Source: JAGMDK01 sp023128695 (GTDB taxonomy: Bacteria > Planctomycetota > Phycisphaerae > UBA1845 > Fen-1342). From it: DNA of 15,725 nt. Position 1 is the stretch's first letter, and each line of letters opens with the position of its first letter. The stretch spans positions 1 through 15,725 of the forward strand of contig DAOVQG010000080.1 of NCBI GenBank assembly GCA_030628805.1. The letters are read 5' to 3'. The position numbers and the translations under genes were made by a program. The notes beneath the pieces were generated by a model. The model saw only the letters and a program-made list of their open reading frames with translations, ran no database searches and was not told where the DNA came from. This document shows positions 1 through 8,228 of this stretch, piece by piece.

Positions 1-197
1 AAGCCGGTGCCACACAAGGCTGTAGCGGCCGGGTTCTGTACCGGCCGTCCCACCGGCTGGAAGCCGGTGCCACACAAGGCTGTAGCGGCCGGGTTCTGTA
101 CCGGCCGTCCCACCGGCTGGAAGCCGGTGCCACACAAGGCTGTAGCGGCCGGGCTCTGTACCGGCCGTCCCACCGGCTGGAAGCCGGTGCCACACAC
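1..197. repeat. 60-bp tandem repeat, three full units plus a partial
   Basis: Units lie at 1-60, 61-120 and 121-180, with a partial fourth at 181-197. The full units differ only at position 154 (c instead of t). Each unit can form two hairpins: caccggct/agccggtg across each unit junction (for example 51-58 with 62-69), and a 7-bp cggccgg/ccggccg stem inside the unit. Each unit carries the heptamer GTGCCAC, also seen in the palindromes near 3874, 3949 and 8116. The unit length is a multiple of three and one frame stays open into the receiver gene. The array begins exactly at the window edge, so it probably extends further left. Confidence 0.95.
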
Positions 198-213
198 GTA
201 CCCGTGCAAATGT

Positions 214-217
214 GGAG
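214..217 (+). promoter_or_regulatory. Ribosome binding site of the receiver gene
   Basis: A GGAG lies 11 nt before the ATG at 229, just downstream of the tandem repeat. It supports 229 as the start over an earlier in-frame start inside the repeat. The spacing is slightly long, so support is moderate. Confidence 0.5.
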
Positions 218-228
218 CGCGACGAGTC

Positions 229-636
229 ATGAGCACCACCCCCGACGGCATCCCTCACTCCAAAGTACTGATCGCGGATGACAATCCCCAGATTCTCGAG
301 CTGCTCGAGGCCTACCTCGAACCCCTGGACGTTGAGGTTCGGCTCGCCGCCGAGGGTGAAGCCACGCTGGCCGCCGTCGAACGTGACGAACCCGACCTGA
401 TTCTGCTCGATATTATGATGCCCAAACGAAGCGGCTTCGAGGTCTGCCGCATCCTGAAAGACGACCCCCGCTACCGCGACATCCCGATCGTCATGGTCAC
501 CGCTCTGAACGAGGTCGGCGACATGGAGCGGGCCCGCGAATGCGGCTGCGACGACTTCCTCAGCAAGCCGGTCAACAAGATCGAACTACTCGCCCGCGTC
601 CAGAATCTGCTCAAGTTGCGGCATCTGAAACAATAG
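229..636 (+). CDS. Single-domain response regulator (CheY-like receiver)
   Basis: The 135-residue product is one receiver domain without an output domain. It should be a cytoplasmic phosphorelay or signalling protein that takes phosphate from a histidine kinase not present in this window. Visible receiver landmarks are the acidic pair D17-D18, the phospho-acceptor D61 in LLDIMMP, switch residue T91 in MVTA, and K113 in SKP. These match the canonical catalytic set. I chose the ATG at 229 because residues upstream in the same frame are only translated 60-bp repeat and a GGAG precedes this ATG. The gene converges with the TPR secretin gene, with 13 bp between the stops, and no clear terminator hairpin is visible there. 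The output partner is unknown; proximity to a secretin does not prove a link. Confidence 0.93.
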   Translation: MSTTPDGIPHSKVLIADDNPQILELLEAYLEPLDVEVRLAAEGEATLAAVERDEPDLILLDIMMPKRSGFEVCRILKDDPRYRDIPIVMVTALNEVGDMERARECGCDDFLSKPVNKIELLARVQNLLKLRHLKQ

Positions 637-649
637 CCCGTTCACGCCA

Positions 650-3574
650 CTATGCGCCAAGCCGCGAGAACGTCGGGAAGGCCTCCTCTTCAGCTTCCTG
701 CTGAATGAGGATCTTGGCCTTGACCAGGATCAAGAGGGTGCGCGTATCCTTGACGGTCGTCTGGTTCGTGAAGGCCCGCTTGAGAATCGGGATCTTGCTC
801 AGGATCGGGACGCCGGCCTCCACTTCGACCTCGCCGACCTGCTTGAACCCGCCCAACAGCACCGTTCCGCCGTCCGGCACCGAGACCATGGTATGGAAGG
901 TGATCCGGTCGAATGACGGCAATTTCATGAAAAGGGTCGGGGAGTTGCCGCTGCCCCGTTGCATCACATATTCGTCAAAGATCGGCTCGCTCTGGTTAAA
1001 CAGACTGATATCCAGCTTGGTGTAGCGCCGATCCGCACTGATCACCGCATGCACATGCATGTTGATGCCACTGATGGCGTCTTGCACTATCGGCCGCGGC
1101 ATGGCCACGGCCTCGCCCACGACCGGCTCCAAGCTCCCCACGTACTTGCGTACGCCTTCGATCCGAATCTGAACGGAAGAGCCGTTCGTCAAGACCGCCC
1201 GCGGGGCCTGGACGATGCTCGAACGTCTATTGGCCTGCGTGGCCCGAATCAGAAAGTCCACCTGTAGGTTATCCAGGAACGAGCCCGCGATGTTCAAAGC
1301 CGGAGTCAACGCCTTCTGTGCGAACGAGCCCGGCACTTTCGTGTTGATCGAACTCGGAGAGGTCCACTCGTGCGAGCTCTGCTGGGCCATGATGGGCGTC
1401 ATTTCCTGGACGTGCGGGAAAATACCCCCGCGGGGCGGAACCATTCCCGCGTGGCTATAAGGCTGCCCCGGAGGGGCCTGGAGCATCGGCTGCCCAAACC
1501 CCGGCGTGGAGGGTACCGACCCAATCCGCGAAAATTGCCGCGGGATCAGAACCGGGGCCCCGGTAAACGGATCCGCGTAATCGGGTATCCGGTCGTATCC
1601 GGCGCTGCCGGTGTTAAAGACGAAGTCCAGATCCACCCCGAACTCCTCGAGGAAGTTCGCCGTCACCTCGAGGAAACGGGCCTCGACACTGATCTGCAAC
1701 GCCTGCGTCTGACGCAACTGACTCAGCAGATCAACCACCTGCCGGTGTGCATCCGAAGTGTTGTAAATCAGCAGTTGACTGCTCAGATCCTGGATCGACC
1801 CTCCCCCGGGACCGGCCCCGGCCTCGACCCAGGAATCCGGCTCCACCGCCTGGCGGATGATCTCCTTGATCTTCTCCATTTGGGCCGCGCCGCCGAGGTC
1901 TTCCTGCTGCTGTTGCTGATTTTGCTGGCTGCTGCCGAAAATGTTTTGGCTGCCCCCCCCCCCCGCCTGCCCCAGCCCCTGGGACTGCTGTGTGAAATCT
2001 GGCCGGGGATCCCGCGGAACGATGGCCAGCAAATCGCGAATGTCATAAATCAAAATATACTTGTCTTTATCAAGTTTCTCCTTGGTCGCGATCCGCAAGA
2101 GCCCGTCGCCGACCGAAAAGGCCAACTCCGTCTCCCCCCCGACCTTGGTCAGCACTTCCTTCAACACGGTGCGGAACTTCGAATTCTTCAGCTTGAGCGT
2201 CACCGGCTTCTCGCGGGCCGGATCGAGCAAGGCGTCATCGAGATCCATCCAATCCACCGAGATGTTGAGCCCCGTGTAATTGGTCAGGAAGTCGATCACC
2301 TGCTCGAAGCTCTGCTCGTCAAAACGCACCTCCATCGGATCCTCGAGCTTCCGGTTCAACTCCAGATCCTCGAGATCGGCCCCGACCTGGGTCCCCTGGG
2401 CTTGCCGCCGGGCGGTCAGTTCCAGCCAGTTCTTCGGATAGAGGATGTCGTAATCCCAGGGGATCAGCGATTCGTCGGCGTGCAAGAGCGAACGGCGCTG
2501 CTCGAAGCGCACGTCCCGCTGCCATTCCCGCTGGGCCTTGAACGATTCGTAGTCCTCGGCCACCTCGAGCTGGTAGCGGGCCTGGGCATTGGCCGGATCG
2601 ATCCGCAGAATTTGCCGCAAGACCTCGGCGGCCTCCTTGAAGCGCCGCTCGCGGCGCAACTGTCCCGCCGAGTTGAACAATTGCTGCACCATTTCCGCCT
2701 TCAGCTCCTCCTGCTGCCGGCGCCGCTGGGCCACCCGCTGGGCGATCTCCTCACGCTCCTGGACTGCTTTCACCCGGGCATATTCATCGGCCGCCAGTTG
2801 CACCTCCTCCTGAAGAGCCAGCGCCTCGGCTTTCGCCGCCTCGTATTTGGATACCGGCTCCGCGTAACGGGCGGCAACCTCAATCGTCTGGAGGGCCATG
2901 TCGGCCAGTTTGCGGGCCTCGAGGTAATTGTGGTCGGCCAGCGCGGTCCGCGCCCTGGCGGTCAATGCCTGAGCCTTGGCCACCGCCTGCTGCCAGAGCA
3001 GCTCATCCCGCAAACGCAACTGCTCCGTCGGCGTCAAACGCCGGGGACCCTCCGTCGGCATCGCCGCCGGCGCGTCTTCCAGCGTTACAGGCGTCTCTTC
3101 GTCCGACGCTATCCTCTCCTCGGATTCGCCCGGCACCTTTTCTTCAACGATGTCCGTCGGCTTGGCGACCTCGCCGAGCTCGATCCGTTCCGCGATCCGC
3201 TCCCGCTGTTGGGCGGCGTGTGCGCGCCCCGGGGCGTATTTGTTCTCAATTACCGCCTGATAGAGCCGGTCAGCCTTCTCCCACTCCCCGGCTTTATACG
3301 CGGCGTAGGCTTCAGCCAGGTCCTGCGTGCCTTTCTCGTTGCCCTTGATCGCTTCCGGAACGATGGCGAGCAGCTCGTCCAATTGCGCCCGCTCGTCCTC
3401 GTCCAGCGTCTCGCGGTCAAGCTTTTGCATCACCTCCTGAGCAGCGAAGTACTCCTGCTGCTCAAACAGGTCGATCGCCTCCCGCAGCTTCTCGCTCTGG
3501 GCGAGCGCCGCAGGCGCCAAAGCCAAGGCAAGAACCAATGTCACCCCGCTCCAGACTCGTACTACAGATCTCAT
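650..3574 (-). CDS. TPR/coiled-coil secretin family protein (type II/IV secretin-like)
   Basis: The 974-residue product is a predicted outer-membrane secretin. Residues 1-25 are a signal peptide with a likely cleavage site ALA|Q. Residues about 26-400 are helical: TPR-like repeats (including FKEAAEVLRQILRIDPANA) and a charged coiled coil. About 408-515 resembles a secretin/TonB short N-domain (FEQVIDFLTNYTGLNISVDW). A Gln/Gly-rich linker follows at about 527-565, then a secretin N-domain at about 567-618. The C-terminal secretin domain ends with the hallmark VSVPDGGTVLLGGF, GVPILSKIPILKRAF and LLILVKAKILI. The ATG at 3574 is preferred over upstream in-frame starts because it has a strong GAAGGAG and opens directly into the signal peptide. 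The coding strand carries a run of 12 G in the linker. Family assignment is firm; the transported substrate and partner complex are unknown. Confidence 0.9.
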   Translation of the reverse strand: MRSVVRVWSGVTLVLALALAPAALAQSEKLREAIDLFEQQEYFAAQEVMQKLDRETLDEDERAQLDELLAIVPEAIKGNEKGTQDLAEAYAAYKAGEWEKADRLYQAVIENKYAPGRAHAAQQRERIAERIELGEVAKPTDIVEEKVPGESEERIASDEETPVTLEDAPAAMPTEGPRRLTPTEQLRLRDELLWQQAVAKAQALTARARTALADHNYLEARKLADMALQTIEVAARYAEPVSKYEAAKAEALALQEEVQLAADEYARVKAVQEREEIAQRVAQRRRQQEELKAEMVQQLFNSAGQLRRERRFKEAAEVLRQILRIDPANAQARYQLEVAEDYESFKAQREWQRDVRFEQRRSLLHADESLIPWDYDILYPKNWLELTARRQAQGTQVGADLEDLELNRKLEDPMEVRFDEQSFEQVIDFLTNYTGLNISVDWMDLDDALLDPAREKPVTLKLKNSKFRTVLKEVLTKVGGETELAFSVGDGLLRIATKEKLDKDKYILIYDIRDLLAIVPRDPRPDFTQQSQGLGQAGGGGSQNIFGSSQQNQQQQQEDLGGAAQMEKIKEIIRQAVEPDSWVEAGAGPGGGSIQDLSSQLLIYNTSDAHRQVVDLLSQLRQTQALQISVEARFLEVTANFLEEFGVDLDFVFNTGSAGYDRIPDYADPFTGAPVLIPRQFSRIGSVPSTPGFGQPMLQAPPGQPYSHAGMVPPRGGIFPHVQEMTPIMAQQSSHEWTSPSSINTKVPGSFAQKALTPALNIAGSFLDNLQVDFLIRATQANRRSSIVQAPRAVLTNGSSVQIRIEGVRKYVGSLEPVVGEAVAMPRPIVQDAISGINMHVHAVISADRRYTKLDISLFNQSEPIFDEYVMQRGSGNSPTLFMKLPSFDRITFHTMVSVPDGGTVLLGGFKQVGEVEVEAGVPILSKIPILKRAFTNQTTVKDTRTLLILVKAKILIQQEAEEEAFPTFSRLGA
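1953..1964. repeat. Homopolymer of 12 C (12 G on the coding strand)
   Basis: The run lies inside the TPR secretin gene and encodes part of a Gly-rich linker near residue 540. A one-base change would shift the frame upstream of the whole secretin domain. Confidence 0.95.
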
Positions 3575-3873
3575 CCGGATTTCTCCTTCGACTTCGGCAC
3601 GCCGTTCTCTTTCCCTACAATCGGCCTGCCTGCCGTGACGAGGCGGGTTGACACACCGCGCACGGCCATCCACACGTACCAAACCACCACACATCGACGG
3701 TTAGGATGGATGAACGAATGAAGCCAGGCATGGACGCCCCATACAACATGGAAGAAGTGTAGCCCCCCCTAGCCACCAACGCAACCGTTATCTGCCATTC
3801 GAGTGACGCGATTTCGTCGCCGCGGCCCGAATCGAGACCCCGCGTCAACAAGGGACGGATTCCCGCCACCAAT
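3575..3873. other. Intergenic region upstream of the TPR secretin gene
   Basis: About 300 bp without a convincing gene. It should hold the promoter of the secretin gene reading left, but I could not find a clear -35/-10 pair on the minus strand. A short C7 run flanked by tag/cta is visible near 3767-3776. The small open frames here have no recognisable protein content. Confidence 0.6.
3583..3589 (-). promoter_or_regulatory. Ribosome binding site of the TPR secretin gene
   Basis: The minus strand reads GAAGGAG, 8 nt before the ATG at 3574. It fixes this start over the upstream in-frame one at 3694. Confidence 0.85.
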
Positions 3874-3947
3874 GTGTGCCACTGCTCTTGAGCAGTGCCA
3901 GGATTATTGTCGGCCCAAGAAAACACTGCTCAAGAGCAGTGGCACAC
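3874..3947. repeat. REPIN-like palindromic element, family B, copy 1
   Basis: Two perfect 24-nt inverted arms (3874-3897 and 3924-3947) flank a 26-nt spacer. Each arm is itself a hairpin, cactgctcttgagcagtg, with 8-bp stems around tt. Two hairpins in opposite orientation is the plan of a REPIN. The same element occurs at 8116-8189 with identical arms and spacer length. The spacer half gtcggcccaagaa is shared, while six bases next to it differ. Confidence 0.93.
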
Positions 3948-3948
3948 C

Positions 3949-4021
3949 GATGGGTGGCACGGCCGTGTCGGCCGTGAATACCTGCGACTTGTACACGGCT
4001 GACACAGCCGTGCCACCCATC
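3949..4021. repeat. REPIN-like palindromic element, family C
   Basis: Inverted arms at 3949-3976 and 3994-4021 match over 28 nt with two mismatches, around a 17-nt loop. Each arm also folds alone: cacggc/gccgtg on the left and cacggct/agccgtg on the right. It lies one base from the family B copy and 20 bp past the stop of the macroglobulin-like gene. A transcript leaving that gene would therefore carry strong tandem hairpins. There is no T-run, so it is not a standard intrinsic terminator. Confidence 0.9.
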
Positions 4022-4041
4022 ATCTGACCTGTGACGCTTCA

Positions 4042-7000
4042 CTATTCCCCTTCAAGCACGATCAGCCGCACTTCATCCGGCTCGACCACGAGTGGAATTC
4101 TCGTCTCACCGATGCGCCACTCGGGCAGCGGCAGCAAGCACGACCCCGGGCGCACGACCGTCAGGAAGTATTCGTGTTCATGCCGGCCCGGGCCCAAGGC
4201 CGTTACGCGATAGGCCAAGGCATCACCGCGGTCCCCCACGCGTGATCCGATCGGCTCACCCAGTTGCGCCTTGGCCGGGGCGGCATGACACGTGGCGGGA
4301 ACGCGCTGCAACCAGACAAACTCCGCCTGAGCCTCTGTCAGCACGAACATTTCTCGCACCTGCACAAGTTCGCCCGGCCGGAGCCGATCCTCGCCCGACC
4401 ACGGCACCGTGTCCCAGTAGCGGCGCTCGAACTCATTTTCATCATCAAAGGGGACCCAATCACCCACCGGTCTCCAGCGGAACAGCTTTCGCTCGATCCT
4501 CACGCCCACCCCTTTCACCGCGGGCTCTGTCGCGGGCAGAATCTCATACCCGCACGCCGCGCTGCGCCGCGCTGCGCGCGCGGCGACCTCAACTTCGACC
4601 TTTCCGTCGCCGACGCGGGCCGCCTCCACGTCCACGTGCAGCCAGGTCCGACCGCCGGCCGGCAAGTGCACGATCGCCGGCGTACCAGCCTGATAATCGA
4701 GCGTTTGCCGTTCCGGCTCGACGACGCGCAGCGCTTCAATGTGCAAGCCCCCGCCGCCCCGCACCCATACTTGTACCTCCACCGGCTCCGAATAGCCGTT
4801 CTCCACCAGCGCCGCCACGATTGTCCGGTCGCCCAGAGTCAACCGTTGGGGCATCTCCAGTCCGAGTCGCACGCCGCGTCGTGCATCGAGAATGAGGGCC
4901 TCAGTCGCAACGGCTCCCGGGGGCGTGCGGACCGCTACTATCAACCGGTACAGGCCGGGCGTGGTCGGGAGCGGTACCGGCAGCTCGGTAGTCTCCGTGA
5001 CAACCTCAAGGCTCGTGCTCCACAACGTCATCCCTTCGAACAACACGCTCCGCAGCGCCGCGGGAACGCTCTGTTCAGCATCTCCCTTCAAGTCTAAATG
5101 ACCGTGCGCACTTTTGCGCCAATTCGGCGTGCGAAAGACCGCGCGGGCTGAAGCCCGCGGCTCTTCGTTGGATGAGACGATCGTCAGACCAGGGACTACG
5201 CTCGCCGGCTCACTCCACCGCGAACCACGCTGCCCGTCTGTGTGCCCGCTGCTCGCCGCGTTGATCAGCCGCGCCGTTAGCGTTGTCCCGCGCGGCAGAG
5301 ATGCGAACTCCTCACAAAGAACGTCCACCTGGGCCATCGTACCAGGCCATACCTCCTTGGTCGGGGCCGTCAGCGTCAGGGTCGGCACTTCCCGTGGATC
5401 AGGGGCCACCTCCTCCGCGCACAGCAATTCGGTACTTGAGCCAACCGCCCCGACCACGAGCACGCGCATTCCCGCGGCCGGCTCCACTTCCAGGGGCAGG
5501 AACAGGTCGGATTCGCCCGCCAAGTGCTCGATCTCGATGGCCGCCAGGGGATCACCGGCTTCGAGCAGCACCAGCAGCGGCCCAGCCGACTCCCCTTCCA
5601 GCCGCACCCGCACGCCGACGCGATCCTCCAGTCGCGCAAAGTGAGCCGTGCATCGCAGCTTCTCCGTGTCCGCTGCTGAACCGTCTTTCGCCGGCCCAAT
5701 AGCTACCGTTTTCCGAATTTGCACGGGTTCCGCCACAACCAGCGGAATCGTGGCCACGATCTCGTAGCCACCGGGCTCAGGCGGGAGCCACCCTTCACTC
5801 TCCAATCCGTGGCGGCCGGGATGCAGACGGAGCCGCGCCAAGGTCTCTCCCCGGCGAGACACCTCCACCTCGGCGGGTGTGCTCACCGCCAGTCCGCCCG
5901 GCTCAAACCAGTCCACGCCGAAGCGGATCGGCCGGCCCGCTTCCGGCTCGTTTGGCTCGTACGTCAGCCAGGCCCACGGCCGCCGCATGCTGAGCAGAAC
6001 CTCGGCGTACCCCACCCCCTCTCGTCTCGCCCGGCTCCGAACATGCCCCTCCACGCTGATGGCCAACGGCACGCCCGAGACGCCGAACTCACCGGTCGAG
6101 AGCGCGAACGCAAAACGACCCTGATCGTCCAGGCGCCCTTCGCGCACGAGCGAACCCACGAACCTCGGCTCGTCGTTCGAGTCTTCGGTGGGCAGCCGAA
6201 CGGCGTGCAGCATACACTCAACTCGGGCTCCCCTCGGCCACATGCCCCACGGATACTCGGCCCGCACGCAACCGTTTATCACGCCGGTCGGGGCCTGGAT
6301 CCACTCCGGGACCTCGCACCGGACGCGGAATCCGGCCACCTCCGCCTTCGGCACATTAACCCAAAGCCGGCCGGCGACGTTTTCCAACACGCGTCCCTGA
6401 TACCGTGACAGCACCCGCAGGTGCTTGCCCGCCTGCGCCGCCGTGAGCGGGAATTCCGCGGAAAACGCGCCCCCGGCCGACAAAGTGACGTTCCGGGAGA
6501 AGACGGGGCGTTCGAGGATATCCGTAATTTGCAACTGTAGCTCACCGCCGGTGTCTGGACCGCTCGGCTCACGCTTCCCGCCCAGCACCTGTCCCGAGAC
6601 ATATAGCGTCTCCCCGGCCTGGGGTGTCGGCGGGCCGCCCACCATCGCCACCAACGGCGTCAGCCCCGCGGCGCGCGGGCCGAGCAGCCGACCGCGACAG
6701 ATCGCCACGTGCTCTCCCCAGCGCACCAGACAGACCCACCTCTTGTCCCGCATGATGCGAGCCTCGTTCGGCAAAGGAAACCGGGCCACCCCCGCCTCAA
6801 AGGCCGGCTCGGTCGGCGTAAACGAGTGCTGCATCCAGAACTTGGCCGCCGGCTCGCCCGCGGACGATCCAGTCTGGAGCACGGCCCACACCGTCACATA
6901 TTCAGCCCCGACAAAGCACGTCGCCGACAAGTCACTGACTACGACCAAACGCTTCTCCGTCCGCTCCCGGCCGTCCGGCTCCCGCCCGCGCACCACCACT

Positions 7001-8187
7001 ACATAAGCCCCGGGCTGGGCCGTAAACTCCAACGGCGATTCGAGTTCGCCCGAATCCCACCACGCGTACGAGGAGGGCCCGCGCGTCTCCAGCTCCCGAA
7101 CCATCTGAACCGAGCCCGACTCAGGCAGAAATGCCTCGTTTCCGCGGCGGGAAGACGTTTCGAGCCACTCAGCGAGGTTCACACGCCGCACTTCAAGCTG
7201 GACCGTGTCCATGCCGCGCACGCGGAGTTGGACCGGGGCGGGCCGACCACACCGCACCACCGCTGGACCGTCCACGAGGACCTGCGGGCGGGTGAGTTCC
7301 AAGACCCGCTCTTCCGCCCGCCGCGCCCAGTCGCCCCGATCTTCCCGCCGCACCCGCTCATACAGTGCCAGTGCCGCCTCCCAGCGTTCTGCCTCCCCGC
7401 ACGCGTCGGCCTCCAGCAGGGCGGCTTCCAAGCAGGGCGGTGTCAGCACCGGTGCGGCAGCCAGCCGCGCCAGAATCGCCCGCCCCTCGTCCGCCTCGCC
7501 GATCTTGATCGAATGCTTTGCCAAGACGAGGTCCACCCCGGCCAGCGCCTCCTCGTGACCGGGCAGAACCGTCACCCGCGCTCGCACCGCCTCGATCTGC
7601 GTACGGCGAATCGCATCGGCCTCACTGCCGACGGCGGGACGCCGCACGTCGAACCGCGCCGGCGTCACTTCCCACTCCGTGTGCCGCGCCCAGGTTTTCG
7701 CCAGGGCGACGAGCGCGGCAAGTTGCCGGTCGGGACGACCTTGGGCCGCGAAACCCTCCGCCGCTCGCTCGAGCGTATCGAGCGCGGCGGCGGTCTCGGC
7801 CAGCCCAGTCAGCCCGATCCCATAGGCCAAGGCGCACTCGGGCTCGTCCCACAGGGCGGGGTCTTCATCCGCGAGCTGCGTCAACCGCGCTTGCCCCTCC
7901 ACCCGGTCAGCCCGGGCCGGCATACGCAGCAAACACAGCGCCTGAATGAGGGCCGCGTCGTGGCGTCCCCGCGCCGCACCCTGACCCGTCAGCACCCGCA
8001 GGCAATGTTGTTGTGCCTTGTCGTACCGCCCGGCATGGTACGCCGCCAGAGCCTCCCGCACCTCCGGGGACCATGCCCACGGCTTGGCATTCGTCGTCGC
8101 GGCGCCGGTCTGCGCGTGTGCCACTGCTCTTGAGCAGTGCCAGGGCCAGAGTCGGCCCAAGAAGACACTGCTCAAGAGCAGTGGCAC
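4042..8187 (-). CDS. Alpha-2-macroglobulin-like protein lacking a thioester domain, with TPR-like N-terminus
   Basis: From a GTG at 8187 the product is 1381 residues, predicted to be secreted or periplasmic. Residues about 40-290 are helical and TPR-like (AAYHAGRYDKAQQHCLRVL). From about 300 a chain of macroglobulin beta domains follows: an MG1-like start, a segment with AQPGAYVVVV, a segment around 508-535 with AGETLYVSGQV, one near 615-646, and an A2M-type segment near 1050-1140 (TTPGLYRLIVAV, MPQRLTLGDRTIVAALVEN). The end is an MG10-like domain with RLRPGELVQV and a Y-x-L-x-x-V-R-P-G strand. No CGEQ-type thioester motif or thioester-domain helical block is present. The start is uncertain: there is no ribosome binding site, no upstream ATG avoids a long overlap with the mreD-like gene, and a TTG at 8193 is possible. 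The first 24 residues from 8187 are encoded by a repeat element. Family assignment is good; function is not known. Confidence 0.8.
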   Translation of the reverse strand: MPLLLSSVFLGRLWPWHCSRAVAHAQTGAATTNAKPWAWSPEVREALAAYHAGRYDKAQQHCLRVLTGQGAARGRHDAALIQALCLLRMPARADRVEGQARLTQLADEDPALWDEPECALAYGIGLTGLAETAAALDTLERAAEGFAAQGRPDRQLAALVALAKTWARHTEWEVTPARFDVRRPAVGSEADAIRRTQIEAVRARVTVLPGHEEALAGVDLVLAKHSIKIGEADEGRAILARLAAAPVLTPPCLEAALLEADACGEAERWEAALALYERVRREDRGDWARRAEERVLELTRPQVLVDGPAVVRCGRPAPVQLRVRGMDTVQLEVRRVNLAEWLETSSRRGNEAFLPESGSVQMVRELETRGPSSYAWWDSGELESPLEFTAQPGAYVVVVRGREPDGRERTEKRLVVVSDLSATCFVGAEYVTVWAVLQTGSSAGEPAAKFWMQHSFTPTEPAFEAGVARFPLPNEARIMRDKRWVCLVRWGEHVAICRGRLLGPRAAGLTPLVAMVGGPPTPQAGETLYVSGQVLGGKREPSGPDTGGELQLQITDILERPVFSRNVTLSAGGAFSAEFPLTAAQAGKHLRVLSRYQGRVLENVAGRLWVNVPKAEVAGFRVRCEVPEWIQAPTGVINGCVRAEYPWGMWPRGARVECMLHAVRLPTEDSNDEPRFVGSLVREGRLDDQGRFAFALSTGEFGVSGVPLAISVEGHVRSRARREGVGYAEVLLSMRRPWAWLTYEPNEPEAGRPIRFGVDWFEPGGLAVSTPAEVEVSRRGETLARLRLHPGRHGLESEGWLPPEPGGYEIVATIPLVVAEPVQIRKTVAIGPAKDGSAADTEKLRCTAHFARLEDRVGVRVRLEGESAGPLLVLLEAGDPLAAIEIEHLAGESDLFLPLEVEPAAGMRVLVVGAVGSSTELLCAEEVAPDPREVPTLTLTAPTKEVWPGTMAQVDVLCEEFASLPRGTTLTARLINAASSGHTDGQRGSRWSEPASVVPGLTIVSSNEEPRASARAVFRTPNWRKSAHGHLDLKGDAEQSVPAALRSVLFEGMTLWSTSLEVVTETTELPVPLPTTPGLYRLIVAVRTPPGAVATEALILDARRGVRLGLEMPQRLTLGDRTIVAALVENGYSEPVEVQVWVRGGGGLHIEALRVVEPERQTLDYQAGTPAIVHLPAGGRTWLHVDVEAARVGDGKVEVEVAARAARRSAACGYEILPATEPAVKGVGVRIERKLFRWRPVGDWVPFDDENEFERRYWDTVPWSGEDRLRPGELVQVREMFVLTEAQAEFVWLQRVPATCHAAPAKAQLGEPIGSRVGDRGDALAYRVTALGPGRHEHEYFLTVVRPGSCLLPLPEWRIGETRIPLVVEPDEVRLIVLEGE
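5138..5167. repeat. Single REP-like hairpin, family D, inside a coding region
   Basis: The 30-bp copy holds a perfect hairpin, cgcgggctgaagcccgcg (5142-5159). It aligns to 9371-9400 with four differences, two of which are paired in the stem. It encodes about ten residues (EEPRASARAV) of the macroglobulin-like protein, near residue 1010, in frame. Confidence 0.85.
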
Positions 8188-8189
8188 AC
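8116..8189. repeat. REPIN-like palindromic element, family B, copy 2, over a gene start
   Basis: The arms at 8116-8139 and 8166-8189 are identical to those of the copy at 3874-3947, with a 26-nt spacer. The element lies 39 bp past the mreD-like stop and covers the apparent start of the macroglobulin-like gene. In the frame of that gene this copy has no stop codon, whereas copy 1 read the same way meets TAA in its spacer. Confidence 0.93.
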
Positions 8190-8228
8190 ACAAGGTGACT
8201 CGAAAGCCAAAACGTGACGATGCACTAG

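Noticed and set aside
3648..3653. TTGACA on the plus strand as a promoter -35 box
   Set aside because: No -10 box lies at the right distance and no plus-strand gene follows.
1370..3721. Long plus-strand open frame (783 residues) opposite the TPR secretin
   Set aside because: It is antisense to a gene with a clear signal peptide, ribosome site and secretin motifs; its translation is rich in Leu, Arg and Pro with no recognisable domain. Such frames are common opposite GC-rich genes.
3615..4042. Small open frames in the intergenic region as genes
   Set aside because: They are largely read through palindromic repeats and lack ribosome sites or recognisable protein features.
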